A DNA stretch of 64,000 nt from Ignelater luminosus. Its lineage: Eukaryota > Arthropoda > Insecta > Coleoptera > Elateridae. Each line of letters begins with the position of its first letter. Within the stretch, counting starts at the first letter, position 1. This document shows positions 22,181 through 33,769 of the stretch, in pieces. A program made the position numbers and the translations under genes. The stretch spans positions 201,264-265,263 of the forward strand of contig VTPC01089963.1 in assembly GCA_011009095.1 (NCBI GenBank). Reading direction: 5' to 3'. The notes under the pieces are model-generated. The model did not search any database and was not told the DNA's origin. It worked only from the letters and a program-made list of their open reading frames with translations.

Positions 22181-23508
22181 TGGAACTTCAGCGTGATAAA
22201 AAACCTCAAAGTCTTCGAACTTTTTTTCGATTTTTTTCAAATTCTTCCAAAACTAAGCGTTTAATCAAAAGGTCCATTACTACCAAAGATGTAGAGCATT
22301 ACATTCTACGTCGATTAAGTACAACACTCTGCAATTTGATTAAGTGGTCTTGTAGAAAAGCTACATCAAAAAATGCAAATTCTTCACACTTTTCGAAAAA
22401 CGCTCATTTTGTCTCTATAAAACGTGAAATATCTATAATAGTCCAGTCAATGAATGCCCAAAAGCGGATTGTAGAGGACATGGAAAGGGGAAGAATTTTT
22501 CTCTTGAGGAATGTGTTGGGGGTAGTTAGAAGGCAAAGAAACTAAAAGTCCCCGCCTGTAGCCCTGCCGCTTCAGGGTTGGAGGGGGTGGAAAGTTCGCT
22601 CTTTTCGGTTTCTTGCTTATAACTCGGAAACGGTGCTTCGTACGGTAAGAAGTTTTCCCTACAAAATAAAAGATAATTAAATTTCCTACAAGACTGTCTA
22701 TATTCATTTTCTTTTTATGTGTTATGGTTTCCGAGATATTTGCCAGCGAAGATCGATAATTTTCGAAAAACTTTTTTTGCCTCACATTTTTCGTCAAACT
22801 TGTCCTTCTAACTCCTCAGCCTTATGTTTTACAGAAAAGTCGTTAGACAGAAAGTTGTAGGGCATTCAGTCCCCTTTAGAAATATGTAATAGTTACTAAT
22901 TTATCTTTTACAGGTCAGATGTTATAGCGATTTGAAGTTTTTGGATACATTTCGAGATTTCTCAAGGAAAGTCAATGAATGCCTAAAAGGGAGTTGTAAA
23001 GGAATTTTTCTCTTGAGGAATATGTTACGGGTAGTAAGGAGGCAAATATACTAAAAGTCCCCGCCCCTAACCCTGCTGCTTTAGGGGAGGGGTGGAAAGG
23101 TCTCTTTTGTCGGTTTTCTGCTTATAACTCGGAAATGGTGCGTCGTATGGTGAAAAGCATTTCTTACAAAATACAAGACAATTACATTTCCTACAAGAAT
23201 GTCTATATTCATTTTCTTCCTATGTGTTATAGTTTCCGAGATGTTCGCCAGCGCAAATCGATATTTTTTAAAAAACTTTTCTTGCCTCACATTTTTCATC
23301 AAAGTTGTCTTTCTAACTCCTCAGCTTTATGTCTTCGGAAAAGTCATCAAAGAGAAAGTTGTAGAGCATTACATTTCCTTCAGAAATATGTATATTTACT
23401 AATTTATCTTCTATAGGTAAGAAATTACAGCAATTTGAAATTTTCGGATAAATTTCGTGATTTCTCAAGAAAGCTATACTTTCGTTATTATCGTTATTTA
23501 TGTATTAA

Positions 23509-23562
23509 GAAACTGGAATTTAAGAAAAATCTTACTTATCTTTGGCAAATTCTAGTTTCTTC
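23509..23562. repeat. Hairpin at the loop of the first inverted unit
   Basis: AAGAAACTGGAATTT (23509-23523) pairs with AAATTCTAGTTTCTT (23548-23562), 14 of 15 positions, with a 24-nt loop. The same hairpin recurs in the second unit near 25419-25472. Confidence 0.6.
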
Positions 23563-24234
23563 TTGTAGGAAATTTAATTATCTTGTATTTCGTAAGGAAT
23601 GCTTTTCACCATACGACGCACCATTTCCGAGTTATAAGCAGAAAACCGACAAAAGGGACCTCCCCTCTAAAGCGACAGGGCTAGGGGCGGGGACTTTTAA
23701 TATCTTTGCCTCCTTACTACTCGCAATATATTCCTCAAGAGAATATTTCCTCTACAACCCCCTTTTGGGCATTGATTGACTTTCTTCGAGAAATCACGAA
23801 ATGTATCCACAAACTTCAAATTGCTGTAACCTCTGACCTGTAGAAGATAAATTAGTAACTATTATATATTTCTAAAGGGGACTGAATGCTTTACAACTTC
23901 CTGTCTGACGACTTTTTTGTAAAACATAAGGCCGAGGAGTTAGAAGGCCAAGTTTGACGAAAATTGTGAGGCAAAAAAAGGTTTTTTGAAAATTATCGAT
24001 CTTCGCTGGCGAATATCTCGGAAACTATAACACATAGAAAGAAAATAAATATAGACAGTTTTGTAGGAAATTTAATTATATTTTACTTTGTAAGGAACAC
24101 TTCTTACCGTACGACGCACTGTTTCCGAGTTATAAGCAAGAAACCGAAAAGAGGAACCTTTCCGCCCCCTCCCACTTTGAAGCGACAGGGCTAGAAGCGG
24201 GGACCTTTAGTATTTTTGCCTCCTAACTACCCCC

Positions 24235-24634
24235 NNNNNNNNNNNNNNNNNNNNNNNNNNNNNNNNNNNNNNNNNNNNNNNNNNNNNNNNNNNNNNNNNN
24301 NNNNNNNNNNNNNNNNNNNNNNNNNNNNNNNNNNNNNNNNNNNNNNNNNNNNNNNNNNNNNNNNNNNNNNNNNNNNNNNNNNNNNNNNNNNNNNNNNNNN
24401 NNNNNNNNNNNNNNNNNNNNNNNNNNNNNNNNNNNNNNNNNNNNNNNNNNNNNNNNNNNNNNNNNNNNNNNNNNNNNNNNNNNNNNNNNNNNNNNNNNNN
24501 NNNNNNNNNNNNNNNNNNNNNNNNNNNNNNNNNNNNNNNNNNNNNNNNNNNNNNNNNNNNNNNNNNNNNNNNNNNNNNNNNNNNNNNNNNNNNNNNNNNN
24601 NNNNNNNNNNNNNNNNNNNNNNNNNNNNNNNNNN
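24235..24634. other. Assembly gap of 400 N
   Basis: A run of exactly 400 undetermined bases sits where the first FFRR unit ends and the second begins. The round length suggests a scaffolding gap of estimated size. Long open frames drawn across it are artefacts. Confidence 0.95.
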
Positions 24635-26524
24635 ATGGTTTCCGAGATATTTGCCAGCGAAGATCGATAATTTTCGAAAAACTTTTTTTTGCCTCACATT
24701 TTTCGTCAAACTTGTCCTTCTAACTCCTCAGCCTTATGTTTTACAGAAAAGTCGTTAGACAGAAAGTTGTAGGGCATTCAGTCCCCTTTAGAAATATGTA
24801 ATAGTTACTAATTTATCTTTTACAGGTCAGAGGTTACAGCAATTTGAAGTTTTTGGATACATTTCAAGATTTTTCAAGGAAAGTCAATGAATGCCCAAAA
24901 GGGAGTTGTAGAGGAATTTTTGTCTTGAGGAATATGTTACAGGTAGTAAGGAGGCAAATATACTAAAAGTCCCCGCCCCTAACCCTGTTGCTTTAGGGGA
25001 GGGGTGGAAAGGTCTCTTTTGTCGGTTTTCTGCTTATAACTCGGAAATGGTGCGTCGTATGGTGAAAAGCATTTCTTACAAAATACAAGACAATTACATT
25101 TCCTACAAGAATGTCTATATTTATTTTATTCCTATGTGTTATAGTTTCCGAGATGTTCGCCACCGCAAATCGATATTTTTTAAAAAATTTTTCTTGCCTC
25201 ACATTTTTCATCAAAGTTGTCTTTCTAACTCCTCAGCCTTATGTCTTCGGAAAAGTCATCAAAGAGGAAGTTGTAGAGCATTACTTTTCCTTTAAAAATA
25301 TGTATATTCACTAATTTATCTTCGATAGGTAAGAAATTACAGCAATTTGAAATTTTCGGATAAATTTCGTGATTTCTCAAGAAAGCTATACTTTCGTTAT
25401 TATCGTTATTTATGTATTAAGAAACTGGAATTTAAGAAAAATCTTACTTATCTTTGGCAAATTCCAGTTTCTTCTTGTAGGAAATTTAATTATCTTGTAT
25501 TTCCGTAAGGAATGCTTTTCACCATACGACGCACCATTTCCGAGTTATAAGCAGAAAACCGACAAAAGGGACCTTCCCCCCCCCTAAAGCGACAGGGCTA
25601 GGGGCGGGGACTTTTAGTATCTTTGCTTCCTTACTACTCGCAATATATTCCTCAAGAGAAAAATTCCTCTACAACCCCCTTTTGGGCATTGATTGACTTT
25701 CTTCGAGAAATCACGAAATGTATCCACAAACTTCAAATTGTTGTAACCTCTGAGCTGTAGAAGATAAATTAGTAACTATTATATATTTCTAAAGGGGACT
25801 GAATGCTCTACAACTTTCTGTCCGACGACTTTTTTGTAAAACATAAGGCCGAGGAGTTAGAAGGCCAAGTTTGACGAAAATTGTGAGGCAAAAAAGGTTT
25901 TTTTGAAAATTATCGATCTTCGCTGGCAAATATCTCGGAAACTATAACACATAGAAAGAAAATAAATATAGACAGTCTTGTAGGAAGTCTAATTATCTTT
26001 TACTTTGTAAGGAACACTTCTTACCGTACGACGCACTGTTTCCGAGTTATAAGCAAGAAACCGAAAAGAGGGACCTTTCCACTCCCCTCCCCCTTTGAAG
26101 CGGCAGGGCTAGAAGCGGGGACTTTTAATATTTTTGCCTCCTAACTACCTCCAACATATTCCTCAAGAGAAGAATTCTCCCCCTTCCATGTCCTCTATAA
26201 CCCCTTCGTTGACTGGACTATAAATCGACAATTTAACGCAAAATTTAATAGAAGCAAAGTTGTAGAGTATCAAACTGTGTTTTTGGAAAGTCCAAGAAGG
26301 TGTTGAAAAACCTAACCAGTAAGTAGATATTGCACTTTTTAAATTTTTTGGCAATCGCGTGGTTAATGATCAATATCAATTTTTGGTTTTCCCATTAATG
26401 GTTTTCTCCAACATTCATTTTTTCTGTTTTTAGTTTTTTGCCAATACATATGCAAGCCCTCATCATTTTCTATTTTAACTGTAGAATGTTATTTCTTTAC
26501 ACGCTTGGTGGATGATGGTTCCAA

Positions 26525-28620
26525 TTACATAAAATCTAATTTTTCCATTTCTTCATTATTCAAGTCATCGTCAAGATGTCTTCTTCTTTCTTCCAAGATG
26601 TCATCACAATCTATGTCGCAGTTATCAGGATCAAGAATCGGGATTTCAATTTGAACATTGGTGCAGTACAGGCCTTTGCATAGTTTGCAAATGGAGATAC
26701 ACTTTATGCCATTTTTCCTGCAGAAACAACCTCCATGGCAGCCTTTGGCACATGTGCAGAATATGGTTTTCAAAAGCCCGTCAGGTGTTGCTTCTTTAGT
26801 AGTGAAAACTGGCAGGAAGCCGGATTTTGAAATCTTTTAGTCCCATTGCAGTGGGTCCAGTGGATTGTTTTTCCACGCTTGCACTTGCAAATACGCCCTC
26901 AGGAAATGCTGTCGAGCAGTTGCTTCTGTGGGAGGCAAAGAGGCGCGGTTGAATGATGTCTTTGTTAGAGATTTTTCAAAGATTTCATAGTGTAGCACAT
27001 TTAATGGCTTAGTTTCATCTGCACAATACCTATGCTGCTTTCTGCAGGTTGTTGTTTGCCTCCAATGCCTTAAGAAGTTCCAGTTTTACTTAACCGAAAA
27101 ACGATAAGGTCGTATCGCAGTCACTGAATGCATGTAGGAATAGTATGTTGTTTTTAGTTACTTGGGAAAATTTGAAACTTAAGGGGCTGTAGATTACATC
27201 GTCTTGTCTGCTTTTGCTTGGCTTCAGTAGAAAGATGTTGGGGAGACAATAGGACTGAAGCAGTCAAAATCACAAGAAGGTCGGTGTCATTCCCAACGAC
27301 AACCACACAGTTAGAATACTGAACAACGTCAACAGCACTGGTTGCAATTAAAGTATTGGCGTCCTCAGCAGCTTGCTTAAAGTTGAAGTGCTTAGCTTGG
27401 TCTATGATGTCATCAGCTATAGGCATCAAAGCAATCCATCTTACCAGTGTGCTATCTGCTAATCCTCTACCGTGCGTTAAGCCATTACTTCTCTTTATTG
27501 CACGCATCGGGGTTTGTTCAACTGTCATGTCAGATCAAATTCATGCTCAAAATTTCTCTGAGCTTCGGATTGTGAACCATCCGTTAATTACAAAAAGCTC
27601 ATATTCTTGTCGAGTAAGTTTGGTTTCTAGTTCAATCATGTCTTGTAAGTATAAATGGCATGTACTGGCATGAAATTATGAAAGCATATCTTTAATACAT
27701 TGAAAATGCAACTGCCAATCTCCACTCATCTCAGCTTGCACAAATCTCTTTGTAACAGTTACAGTTTTAATACTGTACCCACAATCGTGCTGTACCTCCA
27801 TGGTTAGCAACTTCGTCTACTTTTTGAAAAAATTTGACGGACACTGCTGTTACATCTACATCCAGATTGTCTATGTCCAAATTGTCGAGAATAGCTGTCA
27901 GTGCTAAATGCTTCTCCTCGATCTTTGATAAATTAATTTGGGCCACAGTCAGGTGTGTCAACAGATGGCCTCGTAAAGCTTTTGAGTAGGAGTGTCCGGT
28001 CATCATTTTCTTGGTGGATGTAGCTGCGTAGATGACACTGAACAAATCCTGCAGACCGCTTCCATCCATAATATATCCTATAGCTTCCATGAAAGACATT
28101 AATAAGAGAAAACCCCCAAGGCGGACAATGATAAATTCTACTGTATTTGAGGGGCACTTAGTAATTAGATCGTGTATCAATATTTTTGACAGTCTTCCGT
28201 CTCTTCTTTGAAATGAAATTAGAGGAATAATTCCAAATTTTCCTAAGGCAGTTGCAGTAGGAACGTTTTTCAATTTTTGGATGGGCTCTCCAGCACAAAC
28301 TGACGACTTGGTGATACACATTGAATGCCGCCCATGGCGTGAAAAGTGTTTTTTTTATCTATAGTATCAATATTGACTTCCGCATTGTTGAACACAAACT
28401 GTATAAAAGAATTGTCTTGGGCGATTTTCACTGCTTTTTGCATACTGGATGCTTCAAACTGTCTGATATCAGTATAGGAATTGCAGCATCCTGCAGCTGA
28501 TAGCACATCTACAAGATCTCTTGGTCCATATTTCTTATATATTAACTCTACCCATTTTTGAACCTGGCTTATGGTGGCAATGGGTTTATATAAATTCTGG
28601 TTAAGAGATGCAAGAAAAAT
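26525..28620 (-). pseudogene. Relic of a multicopy arthropod gene with CXC-type tail
   Basis: Read on the minus strand from 28620, frames give QNLYKPIATISQVQKWVEL, then GCCNSYTDIRQFE, FVFNNAEVNIDTID and TFHAMGGIQC. After a shift near 28315 come RLGGFLLLMSFMEAIGYIM, DLFSVIYA and GHSYSKALRGHLLTHL, ending NHGGTARLWVQY at 27767. Then TVEQTPMRAIKRSNGLTHGR, QAAEDANTLIATSA and VVVVGNDTDLLVILTAS (27528-27154), FLHAFSDCDTT near 27130, and a tail CTCAKGCHGGCFCRKNGIKC (26773-26525). I recall this order from uncharacterised proteins with many copies in aphids, other insects and cnidarians. The DTDLLVIL part looks like a PIN/FEN-type nuclease strand. Several frameshifts and stops break it. It is probably mobile-element-linked; biochemical role unknown. 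Its 5' end is repeated at 34837-35153. Confidence 0.65.
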
Positions 28621-28882
28621 TGAGTGAATCTACTGAGATTGGTTTCTATTACAACACGAAGTATCCTATTGGTTCTTAAAGAAAATTGCACAAATTGCTG
28701 AAGTAAACTGTAAAAATGTATGCGACCACCAAGATGCATTATGGCCTCGATAAATCAACAGAGAAGTGGCAGGCTTACATTTCTTATTGTTAGTGGCGAA
28801 ATAAAAGGTTTAAGAAGAAGGGTATGTTACAAACAACATAAAATAACAGAAAATTAGATGAGTTTTGTCTTCAAATTCTTGA
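28576..28882. repeat. Dispersed repeat copy A (5' part of the relic family)
   Basis: This shares with 34837-35153 the same order of blocks: GGGTTTATATAAATT, CGGTTCTTAAAGAAA-like, TTGCACAAATTGCTGAAGTA, ATCAAGATGCATTA, GGCGAAATAAAAGGTTTAAG and GAGTTTTGTCTTCA. Similarity is about 80% by eye, with indels. Confidence 0.75.
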
Positions 28883-28889
28883 TAAAGCC

Positions 28890-31800
28890 TTAATAAATAA
28901 AATATTCTTAACTTCCAAGAGGGATTTCTAATTTTGTTTTACCGAGATGTTACGAACATATACAGGTTTGTTGGTGTTTAGAAACAAATAAGATTTTACA
29001 AGAAGGTTTACCTTGTTTATTTATGTGAAACCTATTTCCAGTAATAACAAGGGTTCGAAATTTAACAATAGGCATGTTAAAATTATTTTCTTCTGATCAT
29101 TTCTAGCGACAACTGTCTGCAACTTTCTTTTACATCTTCTGGAATAAATCTAAAATAATGTAACAACTTCCACATTTTATACACTTAAAACTTACACACT
29201 TAAAAGGCTCGAATGCTTCATTTGGATCAAGATTTTCCATGTCGAGCTGTATATGCGTTGTATGCAGTCATGTCTTGTTTCTTGAATGAAAATTTAAATT
29301 GCTATGCACACCCCTTTAATAAAATCACAAAAAGAAAACTAGGAAGTAGCAAAAGTTGTTTATTGTGCTGCCCTTCTGCACTTGTAATTTATAATTTTTT
29401 GTTGTAATATGTTATACCTGTTTGCAGTGGTTTTTTTATGCGAAGACGATAAATAATTGCTAGGTCCTCATTTTGAAAACTTAACCAAAGCATTATTTAA
29501 TTTATAATTTTTGATCTGTGCACAATTTGCTTAGAAATGCATCTACTAATATAACCCTTGTTATAAGTAAACTGAACAGATTTTATCCATTTGCAAATAT
29601 AAACTACTTTGTGATACAATTATGTTTCCCATACAAACTTCTTCCAAAAAGCTACAAAACTAAGTGAAAGTGGGCGTCAACCAGAAAATGATTTATTGGT
29701 GTAATTTCCATCAATTGTACGTTACATTTACCCTAAAAAAGAGAAAAAAAGGTCAGATATACATAAAAGGCGTTAACACCTTTTTTTCTCTACAATTTTT
29801 CTATGAAATACAAATGATTATGTGCATAATTTAACCGCATAATACCCAATTTTTTGTGAAAACCAATAAAATAGTCACTCACTATTTTCATGGGGTTGTT
29901 TTATTATCAGCAAAGGTTTAATGCCTTTTTTCCCGTATTTTCATTTCGTCCTTTTTTTCTAAAATACGAAAAGAATTTAAAATTTATATTATTTAATCGC
30001 AATGAAAATGCTATATGAACGTAGTAAATCTGTCAGTTTCCTGGCGTATTTTTAAGTTAATTGGATCTGAAAGGCGCATTTCCACTTTTATGATTTTCCG
30101 CAGTTGATGTCAAGATAATTAAATTTTTAAAGCATTTTTCACCCGCCTGCGCCTTCGGCTTCGTTATGAAAGTACACTCGGATTTTAAGATTTCTTTTTC
30201 CCTTCATCAACAAGAAATTTTATTAAGATTTCTAACGTCTTAAAAAAACCCAAACCCCTCGAAACACGTTAAAACGTTTTTATAATAAGGCCGGACTTTT
30301 TCATGTTCTTTCCTTTATGGTAACTTATAAGAGATATCTCCAAAACTTAATAATACAAACAATTTCTAGATATTATTGGAAGGTTTCAATTTGCACAACA
30401 TGAAAACAAGGAAATATAAAAAAAATTGAATTTGAACATTTTTAGTTAACTTAAAAGACTGCAACTGAAAGCTAATTCCGACGTCATTTCCACGTTGAAA
30501 AGTTTCCCGAATTCCTTATTTTCCTCTGTGGAAAATAAATTTACGATTATTTTTGTACGAGACTGTCCTAAGCAAGTGTATCTGACGGTGCGATTTTTCA
30601 TTTTGATATTTTGACAGGGGTGCCAACTGACCAGAGGGATCGCACGCCCTTTGTTGTATATTGGGTGCAACATGTTCAAAGTAAATAAATACATTTACAC
30701 CAGGACGGAAAATTCTTGATGAAAGCTGCTAACAAACAAGCATTCCTTTTTATAGAAAACGTTGTTTTTGACGTCGTTACAACAATAAGGAAACTAATGA
30801 TAAAAATAACTCTAGATACTACTAAAAGAATCTAAATTTCTAATGAGAACAAAAAAAAGAAATAATTTTTCATTTAATCCTTCTCTGAAAAAGCGTAAGG
30901 ACGCGAAGTCGAGAACTGATGGAAGAAAATAACTCATAAAAAAATAAATTAAAATTAAAAAAGGGGGATTAATTTAAGGGCACGTATTTATGAGAGGTAC
31001 TTGAACGGGGGAAAGAAAGAAATTAATCTAAGATAAAATTAGGAATAATTAAAATAAACCTCGGCATAATTTTTGACTTGTCAAATACAATAGGCTTAAT
31101 ATTAAATGGAATAAAAGTTTGGTTCGCGTTTATGAAACTCCGGTTGTATTTTTTTTTCTTTCTTTACATTAAATTTAGTAAGGTTATATTCATATCCGTT
31201 TGTGTAATACGACTATAGATATTACGTTTTTAATCTATGTATTACGATAAAGTGTATGTAAATGGTAAATTATCAGTGCGTAGGTTTTATAATAATTTGC
31301 GTAAATTTAATAAAAAAGCTTCTCATTCGACCTACATCAAAATGAAATCTGAAAATAACATTTACATTTGGAAATAAGTGGAAATATAAAAATCACATAA
31401 AATGAGAAAAACTAATAATTCGCTTTACTAATAATAAGTCCTACGTACATTTTAGAGTCTTAAAACAAACGGATAATCAAAAAATCATCAGTAGCATTTG
31501 CTGAAACATAGATAATCCCATAGGCACAAAATAAAACACCATAAGTAATGCAACAGTACAGAAAAAAAGAAGACTAATTTTGTAAATCTAAAAAAGAACC
31601 AAAAATATTCTTAGACTGGCAGGCGGGTAAAGTAAATCATGACTTTATGCTTATATACTAATCCTCGTTTTTTGTCCTCCATGCTAGCTAAAAGCACATC
31701 TACGGCTTTAGTGTGCAACAAACAAACCTTGTCTGCTTTTGGGGTTAACATTATTTTGATTTAAGATGACATTAGCCTGTCAAATTCTTTAGAACTAAGA

Positions 31801-32150
31801 AAAGCTGATATTGTTGTATGTTGTAATGTTCTAATGGCTTCAACTGTTAAGCCCATTTTAGTAGAAGAGATTTCCAAAAGATCCCCAGTATAAGAATAAC
31901 ATTCTGAATTATCTTGCTGGTGCTAGTAATCCATAGCTTACACTTCAAGACATGAAATCGATGACGTACCAAATAACAATGTTCCATTGACAAAAGCTCG
32001 CTCTTTACTCTACTGAACTCCCAAGATAACCAAGAAACTCAAAATGTTGCAAACAGACAAAAAATTGTATAAGGTTGAGGTTTGCATTTCTTCCTGCTTA
32101 ACCTGATACAGTGATAACATTATTTTTCTCCTGGTCCAAAGATACAGCAA
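28890..32150. other. Long AT-rich intergenic stretch
   Basis: About 3.2 kb with no supported gene. Open frames at 29213-29407 and minus 30446-30694 have no recognised motif. A short GC-richer patch near 30140-30180 (CACCCGCCTGCGCCTTCGGC) stands out, but no element boundaries were found. Confidence 0.5.
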
Positions 32151-32155
32151 TATTA

Positions 32156-32301
32156 CAGTGAAACCTCTCTCAATGAACACCTCTACCTGTTCTAAGGACA
32201 CGTTTCGAAGTCTCAAAACATTGTAACCCATGAGTTCTTACCGCTTCATAGCGGACATTTCTTTTTGGCACGGACGCTGTCCGTTATAAAAAGTTTCACT
32301 G
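32156..32301. mobile_element. Tigger/pogo-like MITE, 146 bp, TA target site
   Basis: The left end CAGTGAAACCTCTC (from 32156) and the inverse of the right end, CAGTGAAACTTTTTATAACGG (32281-32301), share CAGTGAAAC. Both sides are flanked by TA (32154-32155 and 32302-32303). CAGTGAAACCTCTC...TCCGTTAT is the typical look of pogo/Tigger-type termini. Too short for a transposase, it would need one in trans; a pogo-like relic lies at 57.4-58.1 kb, but no link was shown. Confidence 0.75.
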
Positions 32302-32348
32302 TATCACTGTGACTTATGACGTCACTGTATCACCGTGACTTATGCCGT
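32297..32348. repeat. 26-bp tandem duplication at the MITE edge
   Basis: CACTGTATCACTGTGACTTA... (32297-32322) is followed directly by a second 26-bp copy (32323-32348) that differs at two positions. It overlaps the right end of the MITE. Confidence 0.7.
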
Positions 32349-32573
32349 CGGTTCATCTCTTTCTTTAGCCATTCGTGCTGCTCTTTCTCTAGCTCAGACA
32401 TAGGCTAAACAATATTCTAAAGTTTCCAAAGTTCTAAAACCGGAGGTGTGTGTAGTTGATATAGTGATGGGTAGTGGTACTCTCTAAGAGGCTTTTAAAC
32501 GATGATTTAATAGAACGTCTTTAAAAGTAGTTTCAGATACTACTTTTAGTTCTCTTAATTTTTGTTGTAGTTA

Positions 32574-33236
32574 TAGTACCTGAAGAAATAGGCATTACCA
32601 TGAACATCGAAAAGACCAAAGTCATGACAGCCGACGAACAAGAGTTTAGGTTAGATGATAATGTAATAGAAAAAGTGGACAGTTGTATATATCTGGGTCA
32701 TACTATAACATTAGAAAAAGGCAACCAAACAGCCGAGATAAAAAAACGAATACGTAGGAAGATTAAGTTACATTCTTAAGAATCCCAAAGTCTCCATAAA
32801 TCTAAAGAGAAAGGTTTTCGACACCTGTATCTTACCGGTAAACCTACGCCATGAAGACAACAACATTAATCCTTAAATTCACAAAACAGCTCAGAGTGGC
32901 ACAAAGAGTCGTCGAGAGGATTATGTTAGGAATTAATTTGAGAAATCGCATAACCAACTCGGAAATCAGAAGAAGAACTAAGACAGTGGACGTAATTGAG
33001 AGAATCGCTAACCTGAAATGGAACTACGTTGGTCATTTAGCAAGTCAGGACAAAACCAGCTAGACAAAGACTACAATGAACTACCAAGTGAAATATCGGC
33101 AGACCGCAGCAAAGATAGAGATACGATCTTGTAAAGACGCTGGGAATGGGATGGTAACAGATTGCATGAGATAGGGTAGCATGGAGAGAAAAAAGGGAGG
33201 CCTACGCCGAAAGGCCGATAAAGAAAAAGAAGAAAG
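32574..33236 (+). mobile_element. 5'-truncated LINE fragment (RT C-terminus)
   Basis: The translation shows GITMNIEKTKVMTADEQEF, then VDSCIYLGHTITLEKGNQ and AEIKKRIR, the end of a LINE reverse transcriptase. After a shift, 32851-33063 reads LRVAQRVVERIMLGINLRNR, then RRRTKTVDVIERIANLKWNY and VGHLASQD. This VGH/AGHxAR block is the conserved C-terminal region of many insect LINEs. It ends in an A/G-rich tract near 33220-33236. The 5' part is missing. Confidence 0.75.
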
Positions 33237-33765
33237 CCAGTTTTGAACTTCCCAGAGAGGTTAGCAACTCTTTTTCTCCATTGTCTCATTTCACACCTGC
33301 TTTTCTACAACCTAGTTATTCTTGGAAGTTAGTAAATTCCCTTTTAAGATTTTTAGGCCTTTTTTTGAAAATGTTCTTTCCCCTCAGTAAATCTTGTAAG
33401 CAAATAAATTAACTTTTAGCTTATTTTGTATTTTCTTTCTTTTTAAGCCTTTGTCTGTTCATAGCCTACGCAAGTCTTTGGTTCTTCTGCCACGCCCCCC
33501 TTTTGATGGAAACCATGCCCACCTTGCTTGGTTCTAAATCACTGACCCAACATACCCGTCCTACATCCTATCCCATGCATCAAGATGTCCGGCCAGCTTG
33601 ATGCGTTATTGACTAAATTCTTTCCATATTAAGTTACACCAGAAGAGATGGCTTTCAGTCCCCAGCAGCCGTGCACTCCCTGGTTGCAGAGACGACCAGA
33701 TATAGAACAAGGCACAGGGTGGTAAGAACACCTGGGTAGGACCAGGTCGCTGCCACAAAAGAACC
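33237..33765. other. Spacer, nothing recognised
   Basis: A minus frame at 33071-33289 mostly overlaps the LINE fragment in antisense. The rest, including a less AT-rich patch around 33.48-33.75 kb, may be LINE 5' sequence but carries no motif I can name. Confidence 0.35.
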
Positions 33766-33769
33766 ATCT

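Larger units (their letters stand above)
22433..26222. repeat. Inverted/tandem repeat array (FFRR units of ~1.91 kb)
   Basis: A ~509-bp monomer starting at ACTAAAAGTCCCCGCC is forward at 22541 and again at 23050. Its reverse complement follows twice, in about 23565-24234. The whole forward-forward-inverted-inverted block then recurs: TGCCAGCGA at 22741 reappears at 24652, and ATTGATTGAC at 23771 reappears at 25688, offsets of 1911 and 1917. In each block the inverted arms extend about 0.65 kb around a ~0.36-kb loop. The outermost ends also pair: ATAGTCCAGTCAA near 22437 and its inverse near 26212-26222. Monomers are roughly 75-90% alike. Recurrent core phrases are ATAACTCGGAAAYGGTGCG and TTTCCGAGATRTTYGCCA. 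More diverged sequence of the same flavour extends to about 22180 and 26330. The family is not one I can name. Confidence 0.85.

Noticed and set aside
24216-24758. 160-180-codon frames on both strands
   Set aside because: They run across the 400-N gap and are artefacts of undetermined bases.
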